This document shows, in pieces, positions 29,467 to 39,079 of a DNA stretch of 64,000 bases. The notes below the pieces were generated by a model. That model ran no database searches, was not told where the DNA came from, and was given only the letters and a program-made list of their open reading frames with translations. The position numbers and the translations under genes were made by a program. Source of the DNA: Flocculibacter collagenilyticus (GTDB lineage Bacteria > Pseudomonadota > Gammaproteobacteria > Enterobacterales > Alteromonadaceae); contig NZ_CP059888.1 of assembly GCF_016469335.1 (NCBI RefSeq), positions 2,852,001 through 2,916,000 on the forward strand. Reading direction: 5' to 3'. Position 1 is the stretch's first letter. The number at the start of each line of letters is the position of its first letter.

Positions 29467-30330
29467 ATGACAGACCAACATTACCAATCTAACTTACAAA
29501 ATATAGCGTTAGGAAAAACCACCGAATATAAATCGAATTATGACCCAACGCTACTATACCCAGTTCCACGTAAGCTTAATCGTGACCAACTTGCCGCCCA
29601 ATATCTTTCCAACATGCAAGGCACCGATATTTGGCATGGTTACGAGCTCTCTTGGTTAAACGTTAAGGGCAAACCTCAAGTTGCTTTAGCAACGTTTAGT
29701 TATAGCGCAGCTACAGCCAACATTGTCGAATCTAAATCATTCAAATTGTATTTAAATAGCTTTAACCAAAGCCGCTTTAATTCTGCTGATGAAGTGAAAG
29801 GCATATTAGAAAAAGATTTAAGTGCATTGGTTGAAGGTGCGGTAACAGTAGCCATCCACCAGCCAGATGACATTAGCACGTTTAAGCTTAATGTTTTACC
29901 CGGTAAGTGTATTGACGAACTGGATATTGAAATAGATCAGTATGACTTACAGCCTGATTATCTAGCAGATGCGACTACAAGCGCGATTACCAGCAACAAT
30001 TCTGTGATTACTGAGACCGTACATAGCCATTTACTCAAATCTAATTGCTTGATCACCAGCCAGCCTGATTGGGGCTCAGTGGTTATAGAGTACACAGGCG
30101 CAGCGATTAATCACGAGAGTTTGCTAAAATACTTAATTAGTTTTCGTATGCATAACGAGTTTCATGAACAATGCGTTGAGCGAATTTATGCCGATATCAT
30201 GCAGCACTGTAAACCTGAGAAGCTAAGTGTCTATGCACGCTACACACGTCGTGGAGGGTTGGATATCAATCCTTTCCGTTCAAATGTTCATTTAACACCG
30301 CCTTGGGCTGTACGCACTAATAGGCAGTAA
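29467..30330 (+). CDS. queF: NADPH-dependent 7-cyano-7-deazaguanine reductase QueF
   Basis: Reduces preQ0 to preQ1, the last free-base step of queuosine synthesis for tRNA. The 287-residue protein is the long bimodular YqfF/QueF type II (E. coli 282). The nucleophilic cysteine is in HSHLLKSNCLITSQPDWGS, and the NADPH/substrate region HEQCVERIYADIM and YARYTRRGGLDINPFR lie near the C-terminus. It is divergent from syd, and a bidirectional terminator follows. I saw no preQ1 riboswitch-like structure in the 77-base upstream gap. Confidence 0.95.
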   Translation: MTDQHYQSNLQNIALGKTTEYKSNYDPTLLYPVPRKLNRDQLAAQYLSNMQGTDIWHGYELSWLNVKGKPQVALATFSYSAATANIVESKSFKLYLNSFNQSRFNSADEVKGILEKDLSALVEGAVTVAIHQPDDISTFKLNVLPGKCIDELDIEIDQYDLQPDYLADATTSAITSNNSVITETVHSHLLKSNCLITSQPDWGSVVIEYTGAAINHESLLKYLISFRMHNEFHEQCVERIYADIMQHCKPEKLSVYARYTRRGGLDINPFRSNVHLTPPWAVRTNRQ

Positions 30331-30348
30331 ATAGATTCAAGTCAAAGA

Positions 30349-30376
30349 AAAAGGGAGCATTAACATGCTCCCTTTT
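30349..30376. terminator. bidirectional intrinsic terminator between queF and the M61 peptidase gene
   Basis: AAAAGGGAGCAT (30349-30360) and ATGCTCCCTTTT (30365-30376) form a perfect 12-bp stem with a 4-base loop. T-rich sequence follows on both strands, so it should serve both convergent genes. Confidence 0.9.
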
Positions 30377-30397
30377 ATTTCACTGTCGAAAATAGCG

Positions 30398-32224
30398 TTA
30401 TTTCGTCTGTGCTTTCTTTTCTGGGTAATCGATACCTAACCACGCTTTAAACGTTGCTTTTTGTTGCTCCGTTGGGTTTTCAATCACGTCGACGCTAAGC
30501 GGCTTGTCTTTCACTGTTTCAAGCTTAATAGTTGCTTTACGTAACTCGTCATTTCTAAAATAGGTTAAGCTAACTTGCTCATGCTTGTTGAAATCTTTAA
30601 TACGTTTTTTAAAGTCTCCTCCCGCTAGCTTTAACCCGTCCACTGCAATAATCACATCATCACTGGTAAGCCCAGCCTTCCACGCAGGGGAATCTTTTTT
30701 CACCATCGTCACTGTAGAAAAGCCATTTACATTTTTAGTGCTAATACCTGTGTAAGCAGTGTCTTTCGCTTTTTTACCGTAATGCATTTTTAAACCGGCT
30801 TGAGCAAGCAATGATTCAAAATTAATATTAAGTGGGCCTTCAACATTTTTTGTCCACCAAGCTTGATAAGACTCACCTGTTAAGCCATTCAGAATGTTTA
30901 ATACGTCTGCTTTAGTAAAGCCGTGTGGCGTTTTATATTTTTTATAAAGCTCGCTGTGAACATCACGGTAACTAGCTTTCAGGTCGGTTTCTTTTAATAA
31001 ATTAAAGTCTAATAACCAAGATACTAAAAAGCCTTCCGAATAAATATTCGTTGAGAAGTTACGGCCATGATCACCACGCATATTAATCCAGCTATCGAAA
31101 CTAGCTTGTGCAACGGTTTGCGCTTCTTTTCCTGGTGTTTGCATATGGCGTTCAATACGCTTGGCGAGCTTTTTGAAAAACTCTTTTGGTTGCATTATTT
31201 CAGCACGAAGTAATAACTGATCTTGGAAATAGCTCGTTGAACCCTCTGAGATCCACAGTAATTCAGAATAATTAGGTGCAATATAATCGTATGGCACTAG
31301 GCCGTCTGGACGGTATGCTTTAACGTTCCACGTGTGAACAAATTCATGTGACGCCGTACTTAAAAACTCTAAATATTGCTCACGCGGTGCAAATGTAAAG
31401 CGCTTACGTTGAATAATGGTAGAGTTTAAATGCTCAGTAGCACCGCGCGAATTCGTTGTTGCATGCACCATAAACACATAACGTTCGAACGGAATGTCGT
31501 GCCAAATTGCATTGTACTGTGCGACTAGCTTTTTAAAATCAGCAACCGTTTGTTTTTCGTCGTAATTACCTTTACCCCAAAAAACAACTTCATATTCTTT
31601 ACCGTTTTGCTCAAATTTATGTAACGAGTTAATCCCTGTTTCAATCGGTGAGTCAATTAACACATCATAGTTTTCAGCAACAAAGCTATGCGCGTTGTCG
31701 CCCTGTTTCATGCCAGAAACTGAACGCCAATTGTTAGGTACCTCAAGGGTTACGGTTACATCGTCATTTCTAAATTGGTCGGCGTACATAAAATAGCCCG
31801 ACGCATCAATAAATGCGTGGCTATCGTCGATATGACGACTTCGTTTACCTAGTTGATTAGCATACACTTGATAAGCTAAGTTAACGCTTGTTGCTGATGG
31901 CAAATAAACTCGCCAAGTGCTTTTCTCTACTTTTTCCCATTTAAGTGGTTGCTGTTGTTCATCAGTTGGTTGAAAAAAGCGGATACCGTTAGCCAAGTCT
32001 AAAATTTCATAACGCCCTGTACGCCACGCCGGCAGTTTTACATCAACATAATCTGCCTGCACTTCAGGAAGCGTCACTGTGATATCTGCTAAATGATGTT
32101 CGGGCTGAGTGATTTCGAGTTGATATTGTACAGTTGCGGACGCAGTAAAACTCATGGCCACTGCGCTCAACATAAGAGAAGGTACTGCTAATACTTTATT
32201 AGCAACTTGGCTGAACTTGTTCAA
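30398..32224 (-). CDS. M61 family metallopeptidase with C-terminal PDZ domain
   Basis: Predicted periplasmic glycyl-aminopeptidase-like enzyme. The zinc motif is HEFVH in TASHEFVHTWNVKAYRPDG, with the downstream glutamate in ELLWISEGSTSYF. A PDZ domain occupies about residues 495-580 of the mature form (GISTKNVNGFSTVTMVKKDS then AGLTSDDVIIAVDGLKL). I place the start at TTG 32224, where AGAAAGGTG lies 6-7 bases upstream and the product (608 residues) begins with a proper signal peptide ending SFTASA. The frame is open 25 codons further. It stands alone, divergent from the diguanylate cyclase gene. Confidence 0.88.
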   Translation of the reverse strand: MNKFSQVANKVLAVPSLMLSAVAMSFTASATVQYQLEITQPEHHLADITVTLPEVQADYVDVKLPAWRTGRYEILDLANGIRFFQPTDEQQQPLKWEKVEKSTWRVYLPSATSVNLAYQVYANQLGKRSRHIDDSHAFIDASGYFMYADQFRNDDVTVTLEVPNNWRSVSGMKQGDNAHSFVAENYDVLIDSPIETGINSLHKFEQNGKEYEVVFWGKGNYDEKQTVADFKKLVAQYNAIWHDIPFERYVFMVHATTNSRGATEHLNSTIIQRKRFTFAPREQYLEFLSTASHEFVHTWNVKAYRPDGLVPYDYIAPNYSELLWISEGSTSYFQDQLLLRAEIMQPKEFFKKLAKRIERHMQTPGKEAQTVAQASFDSWINMRGDHGRNFSTNIYSEGFLVSWLLDFNLLKETDLKASYRDVHSELYKKYKTPHGFTKADVLNILNGLTGESYQAWWTKNVEGPLNINFESLLAQAGLKMHYGKKAKDTAYTGISTKNVNGFSTVTMVKKDSPAWKAGLTSDDVIIAVDGLKLAGGDFKKRIKDFNKHEQVSLTYFRNDELRKATIKLETVKDKPLSVDVIENPTEQQKATFKAWLGIDYPEKKAQTK

Positions 32225-32599
32225 TGGATACACCTTTCTATTTTTAATACTGGTAGGTTTAATAGCGCCAGCACCATAACAAAAACCCTTATTAATCACC
32301 AGTTAGATGCGACTACTAACAAACTGATACGATGACTTAATATCACTATGATGCATAATGCCAGTTGAAAGATTTGCCCCTGATTTTTTTCAATGTCGTC
32401 TATACTTGGTGGCATATGCGTCTTAAATAGTCAGCTGGCAAACACAGACAATGACATTCACTACCATTTTAGCGTTATATTCCCTGAGAATATGGACTTA
32501 CAATACACAGGGAATACGGTAAAGTATTTATAATTATATGTTTTAACTTTAACTAGCTTGTTCTCGCTTCGCAGTAACAAAGTCATAAGAGAGTATTTT
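32225..32599. other. 375-base divergent promoter region between the M61 peptidase and diguanylate cyclase genes
   Basis: No gene seen. It contains an inverted repeat TATTCCCTG (32478-32486) with CAGGGAATA (32508-32516), 21 bases apart, which could be an operator or leader hairpin. Promoters for both flanking genes must lie here but no clear consensus pair was identified. Confidence 0.5.
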
Positions 32600-34177
32600 G
32601 TGTCAGATAAAATAAAACAACTAACTGAAGAATTACAAAAAAGCAAAGATGCAAGACTTACATTAGAGAAAAGTTATGAAGCCCAGTTTCAAACGTTAAC
32701 TAACTTAGTATCAAAACTCTCTCAAGTATGTAAAGGCATCGACTTTGAGTTGGATAGTAAGTTAGGAAAATTGCGGAACTCACTAAAAAAAAATCCAGAC
32801 ATGGAAAATATTATTCCGCTGATTGAAGATGTGAGCAAGTCATTAACACAGATTGAAAGTCGACAAATTCATAATATTCATTCCACGCACTCCACATTTC
32901 ACAGCGCAGGAAAAATTTTACAAGGGCAAAAAGGCTTACCAGATCAGTTACGTCGAGATCTAAGAGGCTTATTAACATCCGTCAGTACTCCGCAGTCGTC
33001 AATTACCTCGTACATTCCTGTTTTAGATAAGCTTGTATTGCTTTATCAAAAAGCCTTCGAGGCAAAAAACCAATTAGCTAGCGCACAAGGAAACGAGAAA
33101 AAAACTGCTTCATCTGCAAGTGGCGCTCAAGCTTCGCAAGAAATTAATAAAATTACTCAAGAGTTAATAAATTTAGTGAGTCAGTTAGCCTTTGAAGGCG
33201 AGCACGCTGAAGCCATAGACTCGATAAAGGGCAACTTATTAAATATTAAAGATGCTGATGAGCTTTTAACATCCAGCATGAATATTATTAAACTGATTGT
33301 TGATAACTACAGCGATGAGCGTAAGTCTGCTGAATTATTCGTGCTTTCTGTTAATGATGCGCTCTCAAGTGTTCAGCAAGTACTAACTACTTCATTAGAA
33401 CAAAATAAGTCGTTCAGTGCTGAGATGGCAGCGCTGAATCAGCAAATTCAAAGTCAAATCACAGAGCTTTCACAAGAAACACAAACCGCTAAAGATTTAA
33501 AATCGTTAAAGCTACTGGTCAGTAAAAAGCTAAAAATTATTACTGAAAACTTAACTAAAAAAGAGCAGCTTGAAGTTAATGAGCGAAAGTCATTAATGAA
33601 CACAATGTCGGTGATGGAAAGTAAGCTGGAAGAGGTTGAAAAAAAAGCAGTTAGCTATCAAAAGCGTCTTTCAGAGCAAACATTCAAGAGCTTGCAAGAT
33701 GCCCTAACTAAGCTCCCCAATAGAGCAGCCCTTGATGAACGCTTAGAAATAGAATATACCCGCTGGAAACGCTACAACACTAGCTTATGCATCGCTGTTG
33801 TAGATGTTGACTTTTTCAAGCGTATTAATGATACCTACGGACACAGTGCTGGCGACAAAACCCTGCAAGTTATCTCAAAAGCCTTAAAGCGCAATATTCG
33901 CGCGGCTGACTTTTTAGCACGTTATGGTGGTGAAGAGTTTGTGATTATTTTTCCTGACTCAACGCTTGAGCAAATTAAAAAGCCGCTTGAAAAACTAAGA
34001 GAAGCAGTAAAACAGTTACCCTTTAAATTTAAAAATAAAGCAGTCACCATCAGTGTATCAATCGGTGTGACCGCTTTTAAGAAAGGTGATCGTCCACAAC
34101 AAGCGTTCGACAGAGCCGATGAAGCGCTTTATGCAGCAAAAAATGGTGGCCGCGATCAAGTTGTAATACACAAATAG
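32600..34177 (+). CDS. diguanylate cyclase with long N-terminal coiled-coil region
   Basis: Makes cyclic di-GMP from two GTP. The C-terminal GGDEF domain (about residues 355-525) has DALTKLPNRAALDERL at its start, the metal aspartate in VVDVDFFKRINDTYGH, and the active-site loop ARYGGEEFVIIF with an intact GGEEF. No RxxD inhibitory site precedes it. The first ~350 residues are soluble, charged and largely helical or coiled coil with no recognised sensor. I prefer GTG 32600 (AGAGAG upstream) to a TTG 14 codons earlier. It is probably cytosolic, since no membrane segment is seen. Confidence 0.9.
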   Translation: MSDKIKQLTEELQKSKDARLTLEKSYEAQFQTLTNLVSKLSQVCKGIDFELDSKLGKLRNSLKKNPDMENIIPLIEDVSKSLTQIESRQIHNIHSTHSTFHSAGKILQGQKGLPDQLRRDLRGLLTSVSTPQSSITSYIPVLDKLVLLYQKAFEAKNQLASAQGNEKKTASSASGAQASQEINKITQELINLVSQLAFEGEHAEAIDSIKGNLLNIKDADELLTSSMNIIKLIVDNYSDERKSAELFVLSVNDALSSVQQVLTTSLEQNKSFSAEMAALNQQIQSQITELSQETQTAKDLKSLKLLVSKKLKIITENLTKKEQLEVNERKSLMNTMSVMESKLEEVEKKAVSYQKRLSEQTFKSLQDALTKLPNRAALDERLEIEYTRWKRYNTSLCIAVVDVDFFKRINDTYGHSAGDKTLQVISKALKRNIRAADFLARYGGEEFVIIFPDSTLEQIKKPLEKLREAVKQLPFKFKNKAVTISVSIGVTAFKKGDRPQQAFDRADEALYAAKNGGRDQVVIHK

Positions 34178-34393
34178 TCCGCTACGCTAACAATATGAAA
34201 TAAATATTTAATTTGAGTATGGGTTAGCCCTATGCTTGTCTAAGTAGCGTGTTAAGTTGTCCCGCCAACAAAGCGGGATGCAATTCAGTAGCAATAAATA
34301 AAAAAGAAAGAAAAACAAATGCAACACATTAACGCCTAGCACCAAGCACTATTAAGCGGTATTCGCTGCACTTCGTGTTAATAAGGAGAGCCT

Positions 34394-35749
34394 ATGCATA
34401 TTCAACTAAACCCGTTAGGGTCAATGGACTTACTGAGTCAACTTGAAGTTGACCAACTTAAAAACACATCAACCAGCCAGCTATATACTTTATTTAGAAA
34501 CTGCTCTCTGGCAGTACTTAATGTGGGTAGCCACACAGACAGCAGTACCGAAATATATGAAAAATATCAGTCATTTGGCATTAACTTATTACGTCGTGAA
34601 CGTGGTATTAAAATAGAGCTGATCAACCCACCCGAGCAAGCATTTGTAGATGGTGAGATTATTAAAGGGATCCACGAGCATTTATTTGCTGTTATTCGCG
34701 ACATTCTGCACATAGCAACTAAATATCAGCCTAATTCGGGCATTAACTTAACCAATAATACCCATGTAACCCACGTAGTATTCGACATGCTAAGAAATGC
34801 CAACGCTATTGCGCCTCATCGCGAACCTAATATGGTGGTGTGTTGGGGTGGCCACTCTATTAACGACAATGAATACCAATATACCAAAGAAGTGGGTTAT
34901 CAAATGGGATTGCGTGGACTGAATATTTGCACCGGATGTGGTCCAGGCGCAATGAAAGGCCCAATGAAAGGCGCAACAATAGGCCATGCCAAACAACGCC
35001 TTAAAGTAACACGTTACCTTGGCCTAACAGAGCCCAGCATTATTGCAGCAGAACCACCTAACCCCATTGTTAACGAACTCGTTATTTTACCTGACATAGA
35101 AAAGCGCTTAGAAGCATTTGTGCGTGTTGCACACGGCATTGTTATTTTTCCCGGCGGCGCTGGCACGGCTGAAGAGCTGCTATATATTTTAGGCATTATG
35201 CTACACCCTGATAATGCTAAACAGCAGCTGCCTATTGTGCTCACCGGACCTAAAGAAAGTGAAAGTTACTTTCGTGAACTAGAAAATTTTATTGCCCTTA
35301 CGTTAGGTGAGGAAGCAAAAAGTAAGCTAAATATTATTATTGATAACCCTGCTGGGGTTGCTAAGTTCCTGAAAGAACAAATGACCGAGGTCAGACAATA
35401 TCGTAAGCAGGTAGGCGATGCGTATCACTTTAACTGGACCTTAAAAATAGAGCCTGAATTTCAACTGCCATTTATACCTAGCCATGAAAATATGGCAGGG
35501 CTGAATCTACACCTTAATCAACCCATTGCGCAACTTGCTGCAAATTTACGCCGCGCATTTTCTGGCATTGTTGCAGGAAATGTAAAAGATGAAGGTATAC
35601 GCGCAATTAAACGACACGGTGTGTTTAAGCTTTCAGGGCAAAAAGAGCTAATGAAACTGATGGATAAGTTATTACGTGCTTTTGTTGAGCAGCAGCGGAT
35701 GAAATTACCGGGTAGCGAATATACACCTTGCTATAAAATAGAAAACTAA
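34394..35749 (+). CDS. ppnN: nucleotide 5'-monophosphate nucleosidase PpnN (YgdH)
   Basis: Cleaves purine and pyrimidine nucleoside monophosphates to base and ribose 5-phosphate; in E. coli it is activated by (p)ppGpp. The 451-residue protein has the lysine-decarboxylase-like (LOG) core with [22 protein letters not shown] (phosphate-binding) and [16 protein letters not shown], plus the flanking N- and C-terminal domains of the PpnN subfamily (E. coli 454). AAGGAGAG precedes the ATG. It is followed by xni, the same order as E. coli ygdH-xni. Confidence 0.95.
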   Translation: MHIQLNPLGSMDLLSQLEVDQLKNTSTSQLYTLFRNCSLAVLNVGSHTDSSTEIYEKYQSFGINLLRRERGIKIELINPPEQAFVDGEIIKGIHEHLFAVIRDILHIATKYQPNSGINLTNNTHVTHVVFDMLRNANAIAPHREPNMVVCWGGHSINDNEYQYTKEVGYQMGLRGLNICTGCGPGAMKGPMKGATIGHAKQRLKVTRYLGLTEPSIIAAEPPNPIVNELVILPDIEKRLEAFVRVAHGIVIFPGGAGTAEELLYILGIMLHPDNAKQQLPIVLTGPKESESYFRELENFIALTLGEEAKSKLNIIIDNPAGVAKFLKEQMTEVRQYRKQVGDAYHFNWTLKIEPEFQLPFIPSHENMAGLNLHLNQPIAQLAANLRRAFSGIVAGNVKDEGIRAIKRHGVFKLSGQKELMKLMDKLLRAFVEQQRMKLPGSEYTPCYKIEN

Positions 35750-35805
35750 TACAAAATATACCCAAAGTAATCGGCAAGCCATAATCACATTTACTGGGTA
35801 AACAA

Positions 35806-36624
35806 ATGATAAAAGTCGTTTTAATAGATGCGCTGAATTTAATTCGGCGCATCTATGCAGTGCAAGAAAGACCCTATTTACCGTTACCAGACACCATTTC
35901 TGATAATACGCGCAAGCAACTGCAACATAATACGATTAATACCGTAGAAAGCGCGGTAAAAAAGATCATCAGCCAGCTTGAACCGTCTCACGCTGTTATG
36001 GTTTTTGATCATGACGTTAAGCATAGCTGGCGCCATAAGCTTTATCCCGAATACAAAGCCGACAGAAAGCCGATGCCCGCGTTATTACACAGCACACTCC
36101 CACTTATAAAGTCATGTTTGGCTGAGGCAGGAGTAAAATCAATTTCTCCTCATGAATATGAAGCGGATGACGTTATAGCCTCACTTGCTAGTAAACTAGT
36201 TGAAAAGCAGCACCAAGCCATCATTGTCTCTACTGATAAAGGCTTCTTACCGATTTTACAAAATAATCTTCAAATCTATGATCACTTCAAAAAAGCATTT
36301 GTCACCGACGAATATATCATGGATAAGTTTGGTGTAAGCAAACAAAAGCTGGTGAGTTATTGGGCGCTAGTGGGTGACTCAACCAATAACATCAAAGGGA
36401 TTGCAGGCATTGGTCCAAAAACCGCCATAGAAATTTTAACAAATCATGCTAGCCTTAAAGCAGCAGTGCAAGATGACAGCTTATCAAAAAAAGCGAAACA
36501 AGCACTAAGCGAACAGCAGTATAGCTTTAAGTTAGCAGCAACACTTCTGGCACCCAAAACCGATGTAGACTTGGGAATAAATCTAAAAAACTATCGACTA
36601 GGAACTCGTTATGACACCGCGTGA
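35806..36624 (+). CDS. xni: flap endonuclease Xni (ExoIX)
   Basis: 5'-3' exonuclease-fold flap endonuclease related to the N-terminal domain of DNA polymerase I. The 272 residues contain the nuclease acidic set (VLIDALNLIRRIYA, VMVFDHDVKHSWRH, YEADDVIASLA, STDKGFLPIL) and the helix-hairpin-helix region SYWALVGDSTNNIKGIAGIG followed by GPKTA. Xni characteristically lacks some of the metal aspartates of the polymerase domain. It ends 14 bases inside the next gene, so translation of the SDR may be coupled. Confidence 0.93.
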   Translation: MIKVVLIDALNLIRRIYAVQERPYLPLPDTISDNTRKQLQHNTINTVESAVKKIISQLEPSHAVMVFDHDVKHSWRHKLYPEYKADRKPMPALLHSTLPLIKSCLAEAGVKSISPHEYEADDVIASLASKLVEKQHQAIIVSTDKGFLPILQNNLQIYDHFKKAFVTDEYIMDKFGVSKQKLVSYWALVGDSTNNIKGIAGIGPKTAIEILTNHASLKAAVQDDSLSKKAKQALSEQQYSFKLAATLLAPKTDVDLGINLKNYRLGTRYDTA

Positions 36625-37327
36625 CACCATATTAATAACAGGCGCTAATAGAGGTATTGGTCTTGGCTTTGTAGAGCATTTAATAGCTCAAGGTTACAAG
36701 GGCGCTGATTGCGATATTATTGCCACCTACCGTGAGCATAGCTCATCAAAAGCATTAATTAGTCTTGCTGAAAAATACGAACAACTAGAGCTTATTCAGT
36801 GCGACGTTGCCAAAGAACAAGATATTAAACACCTTGCTAATAAACTAAGTACTCGTGCAATTGACGTATTTATTAATAACGCAGGTGTTTATGGGCCAAA
36901 GGGTAGCCAGTTTGGTGAGGTAAATGCGGATGAGTGGTTAAATGTATTTTCAATTAATACCGTAGCGCCGCTTATGTTATGCCAAGCACTTTATCCCAGT
37001 TTTAAAAAAGCTGAATCCTCAAAAATTGCCTTTCTAAGTAGTAAAATGGGCAGTATTGCTGATAATGGTTATGGCAAAAGTTATATTTATCGCTCCTCTA
37101 AAGCGGCGCTCAATGCCGTGGTTAAAAGCCTGTCGATTGATTTAAAAGACGACAATATTTTTTGTGTAGCATTGCACCCAGGCTGGGTAAAAACAGATAT
37201 GGGTGGCGACGACGCGCTGATTGAAGTAGAAACCAGTGTAAAAGGCATCATTAGTGTGATTGAAGACTTAGCTCCTAATCATACTGGCAACTTTATCAGT
37301 TATGATGGCCAAGAGATCCCATGGTGA
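36611..37327 (+). CDS. short-chain dehydrogenase/reductase, CsgA-like
   Basis: NAD(P)-dependent oxidoreductase of the SDR superfamily, 238 residues. The cofactor motif TGANRGIG is at residues 10-17, followed by the NNAG motif in FINNAGVYGP, a catalytic Ser in AFLSSKMGS and the YxxxK pair in YRSSKAALNAV. The sequence LHPGWVKTDMGG is typical of the carbonyl-reductase-like/CsgA group. It overlaps xni by 14 bases and is probably expressed with it. The substrate is unknown. No ribosome site is better than the overlap start at 36611. Confidence 0.9.
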   Translation: MTPRDTILITGANRGIGLGFVEHLIAQGYKGADCDIIATYREHSSSKALISLAEKYEQLELIQCDVAKEQDIKHLANKLSTRAIDVFINNAGVYGPKGSQFGEVNADEWLNVFSINTVAPLMLCQALYPSFKKAESSKIAFLSSKMGSIADNGYGKSYIYRSSKAALNAVVKSLSIDLKDDNIFCVALHPGWVKTDMGGDDALIEVETSVKGIISVIEDLAPNHTGNFISYDGQEIPW

Positions 37328-38456
37328 TCGATAAAGCCTGTTTGCAGATCTAATGAATTGCGGTTTTACTGCGTTAGCTGTGCATAAAAAAAGATATTCA
37401 TGATTCGAAGCCAAAGTTATCTTGATTACCAAGTTTGACTGTTATCACAGGGGTAAATGAGTAAAGCGATAGGTCGAACTCACTCTGCAGCATCATCTAT
37501 GCAAAAATGAGTTAAAGTCTGATCTGCCCGCTGCTCACTTTTTATACGAGGAAGTGACAACCCCTTTAGGGATACTTATGCCCTATATGCTTGGCTGAAT
37601 ATCCCTTTAGGAATTTAAAGTACCCAGCTATAGTTATTATAGTAGAAACAAAAATCAAAAAAGTCTCATATTAGTGAGGGTCTCACTTCACTTCGACCTC
37701 AATAACATTACAAATCAACAATATAGCTATCTATTTAATTTTATTACTTGTTTAACTATATCGTAAAACATTTCTTTTCTACACACACTGGTGCATCAAC
37801 GTCATCAATTTAAAAATAGACCTCTGATTTATTTCGTTAAACCAATGAACCTTATTACTTTCAGAAAAACATTTGTAACCGTCTTTTGTAACCCTGTTAT
37901 TACAAGAAATATGTCTACGTCTAGCCTCTTTTCCTTCAGCTGTATACAATACAATTTGAAGGTTCTATTGTGATGTAATATTAAAAATTGCAATCAATAT
38001 TTTGTTTCTAAGTCCCAATACATATTAGTAAATACCGGGCTACTTTCTAAAAGAGCTATACGACCGTTAGATGAAGTCAATCTTTCCAAATACGAGCGCC
38101 GCTTAATCTTTTACTCTTTCTCATCCCATAACCATAACTTTCATATAAAAAGATGAGAGCGCTACTTCTGTATCTTTCCATAACTGAAATATTTATCGGC
38201 AATGATACTGCATTTTTTGGATACAACCCTACAATGAATAATAAAAAATAACTTGGTAAATCATGGTGATAGTCCATAATTAGTCCTTATTCCAACTAAC
38301 TCTGGAAACCCTATTCTGGAATAATGCTGCTTCAAAAGTATATTTATAGTTTTTGAAGTCGATTACTTTGTATAAATAGATACCTATGGTAGCCTCCCAT
38401 GCTACTCCTTTTTTATTAAAAATAGCGCTGCTGCTAATATAAATTTTGATAACTCA
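37328..38456. other. 1.1-kb gene-poor AT-rich region
   Basis: Between the SDR and NADAR genes no convincing long gene is present. Seen: an inverted repeat AGGGATA (37568-37574)/TATCCCT (37600-37606) inside two copies of CCCTTTAGG (37562-37570 and 37603-37611); AGTGAG (37673-37678)/CTCACT (37682-37687); and a minus-strand 66-codon frame with a good ribosome site (38077-38277). Base composition is more AT-rich than the flanking genes. It may be decayed or foreign DNA, but I recognise no remnant. Confidence 0.5.
38077..38277 (-). CDS. possible 66-residue small protein
   Basis: Small open frame with AAGGAC 7 bases before its ATG. The N-terminal third contains a short hydrophobic stretch (YFLLFIVGLY), and the C-terminus is basic (MRKSKRLSGARIWKD). 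I recognise no family. The ribosome site is the only real support, and it lies inside an otherwise gene-free stretch, so a decayed gene fragment is equally possible. Confidence 0.3.
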   Translation of the reverse strand: MDYHHDLPSYFLLFIVGLYPKNAVSLPINISVMERYRSSALIFLYESYGYGMRKSKRLSGARIWKD

Positions 38457-38900
38457 ATGGCAAAATCAATTAAATTTTTCGCTAAAAATGATAAGTATTA
38501 TCAACTTTCTAACTTCGCTGGTTTTGGCTTCGAATTGGACGGGCACTACTGGAAAACAATGGAGCATTATTTTCAAGCGATGAAGTTTGAGGGCACAGAA
38601 CAGTTTGAAAGAATTAGGGATTGCGGCTCACCTAAACAAGCTAAAGACCTTGGTCAGTCAAGAGCATTTCCGATTCGCTCTGATTGGGATTTGGTAAAAG
38701 AAAACATTATGCTTAAGGGATTACGTCATAAATTTAAAAATGCAGAGTTGAAATCTTTATTACTGGGTACGGGTAAAAAAGAATTAATTGAAGATTCACC
38801 TTATGATAAATATTGGGGAGTTGGTGCAAATGGCAAAGGTAAAAATCGACTCGGTCAATTGCTAATGAGTCTACGTGACGAATTAAAAAGTAATAAATAG
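38457..38900 (+). CDS. NADAR family protein (YbiA-like)
   Basis: 147-residue NADAR protein. The fold's conserved blocks are visible: YYQLSNFAGFGFELDGHYWK, TMEHYFQAMKFEGTE, the GSPKQAKDLGQS segment, WDLVKENIMLKGLRHKF and DSPYDKYWGVGANGKGKN near the end. Known members are N-glycosidases: YbiA/RibX-like enzymes act on riboflavin-pathway intermediates, and others remove ADP-ribose from guanosine. Which applies here cannot be told. No partner (ADP-ribosyltransferase, macro domain or riboflavin gene) is adjacent. It sits at the edge of the gene-poor region and may have been acquired. Confidence 0.88.
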   Translation: MAKSIKFFAKNDKYYQLSNFAGFGFELDGHYWKTMEHYFQAMKFEGTEQFERIRDCGSPKQAKDLGQSRAFPIRSDWDLVKENIMLKGLRHKFKNAELKSLLLGTGKKELIEDSPYDKYWGVGANGKGKNRLGQLLMSLRDELKSNK

Positions 38901-39079
38901 ATACACTCTAAACACCAACTTCTTTTACTTTGCTCCCACCTGCCACTAGCGAATTTAACCGAGGCGTTGTATTCTTAAGGCATCAACAAATTGTGCGATT
39001 TATTTAAAGGTTAACTCAATTACAAGCTTCAAGAATAGCTGCACTGTAAAACAATAAAATAGTCATTTAGTGGAATATC

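Noticed and set aside
37791-37973. 60-codon plus-strand frame in the gene-poor region
   Set aside because: No Shine-Dalgarno and low-complexity composition; consistent with chance in AT-rich DNA.
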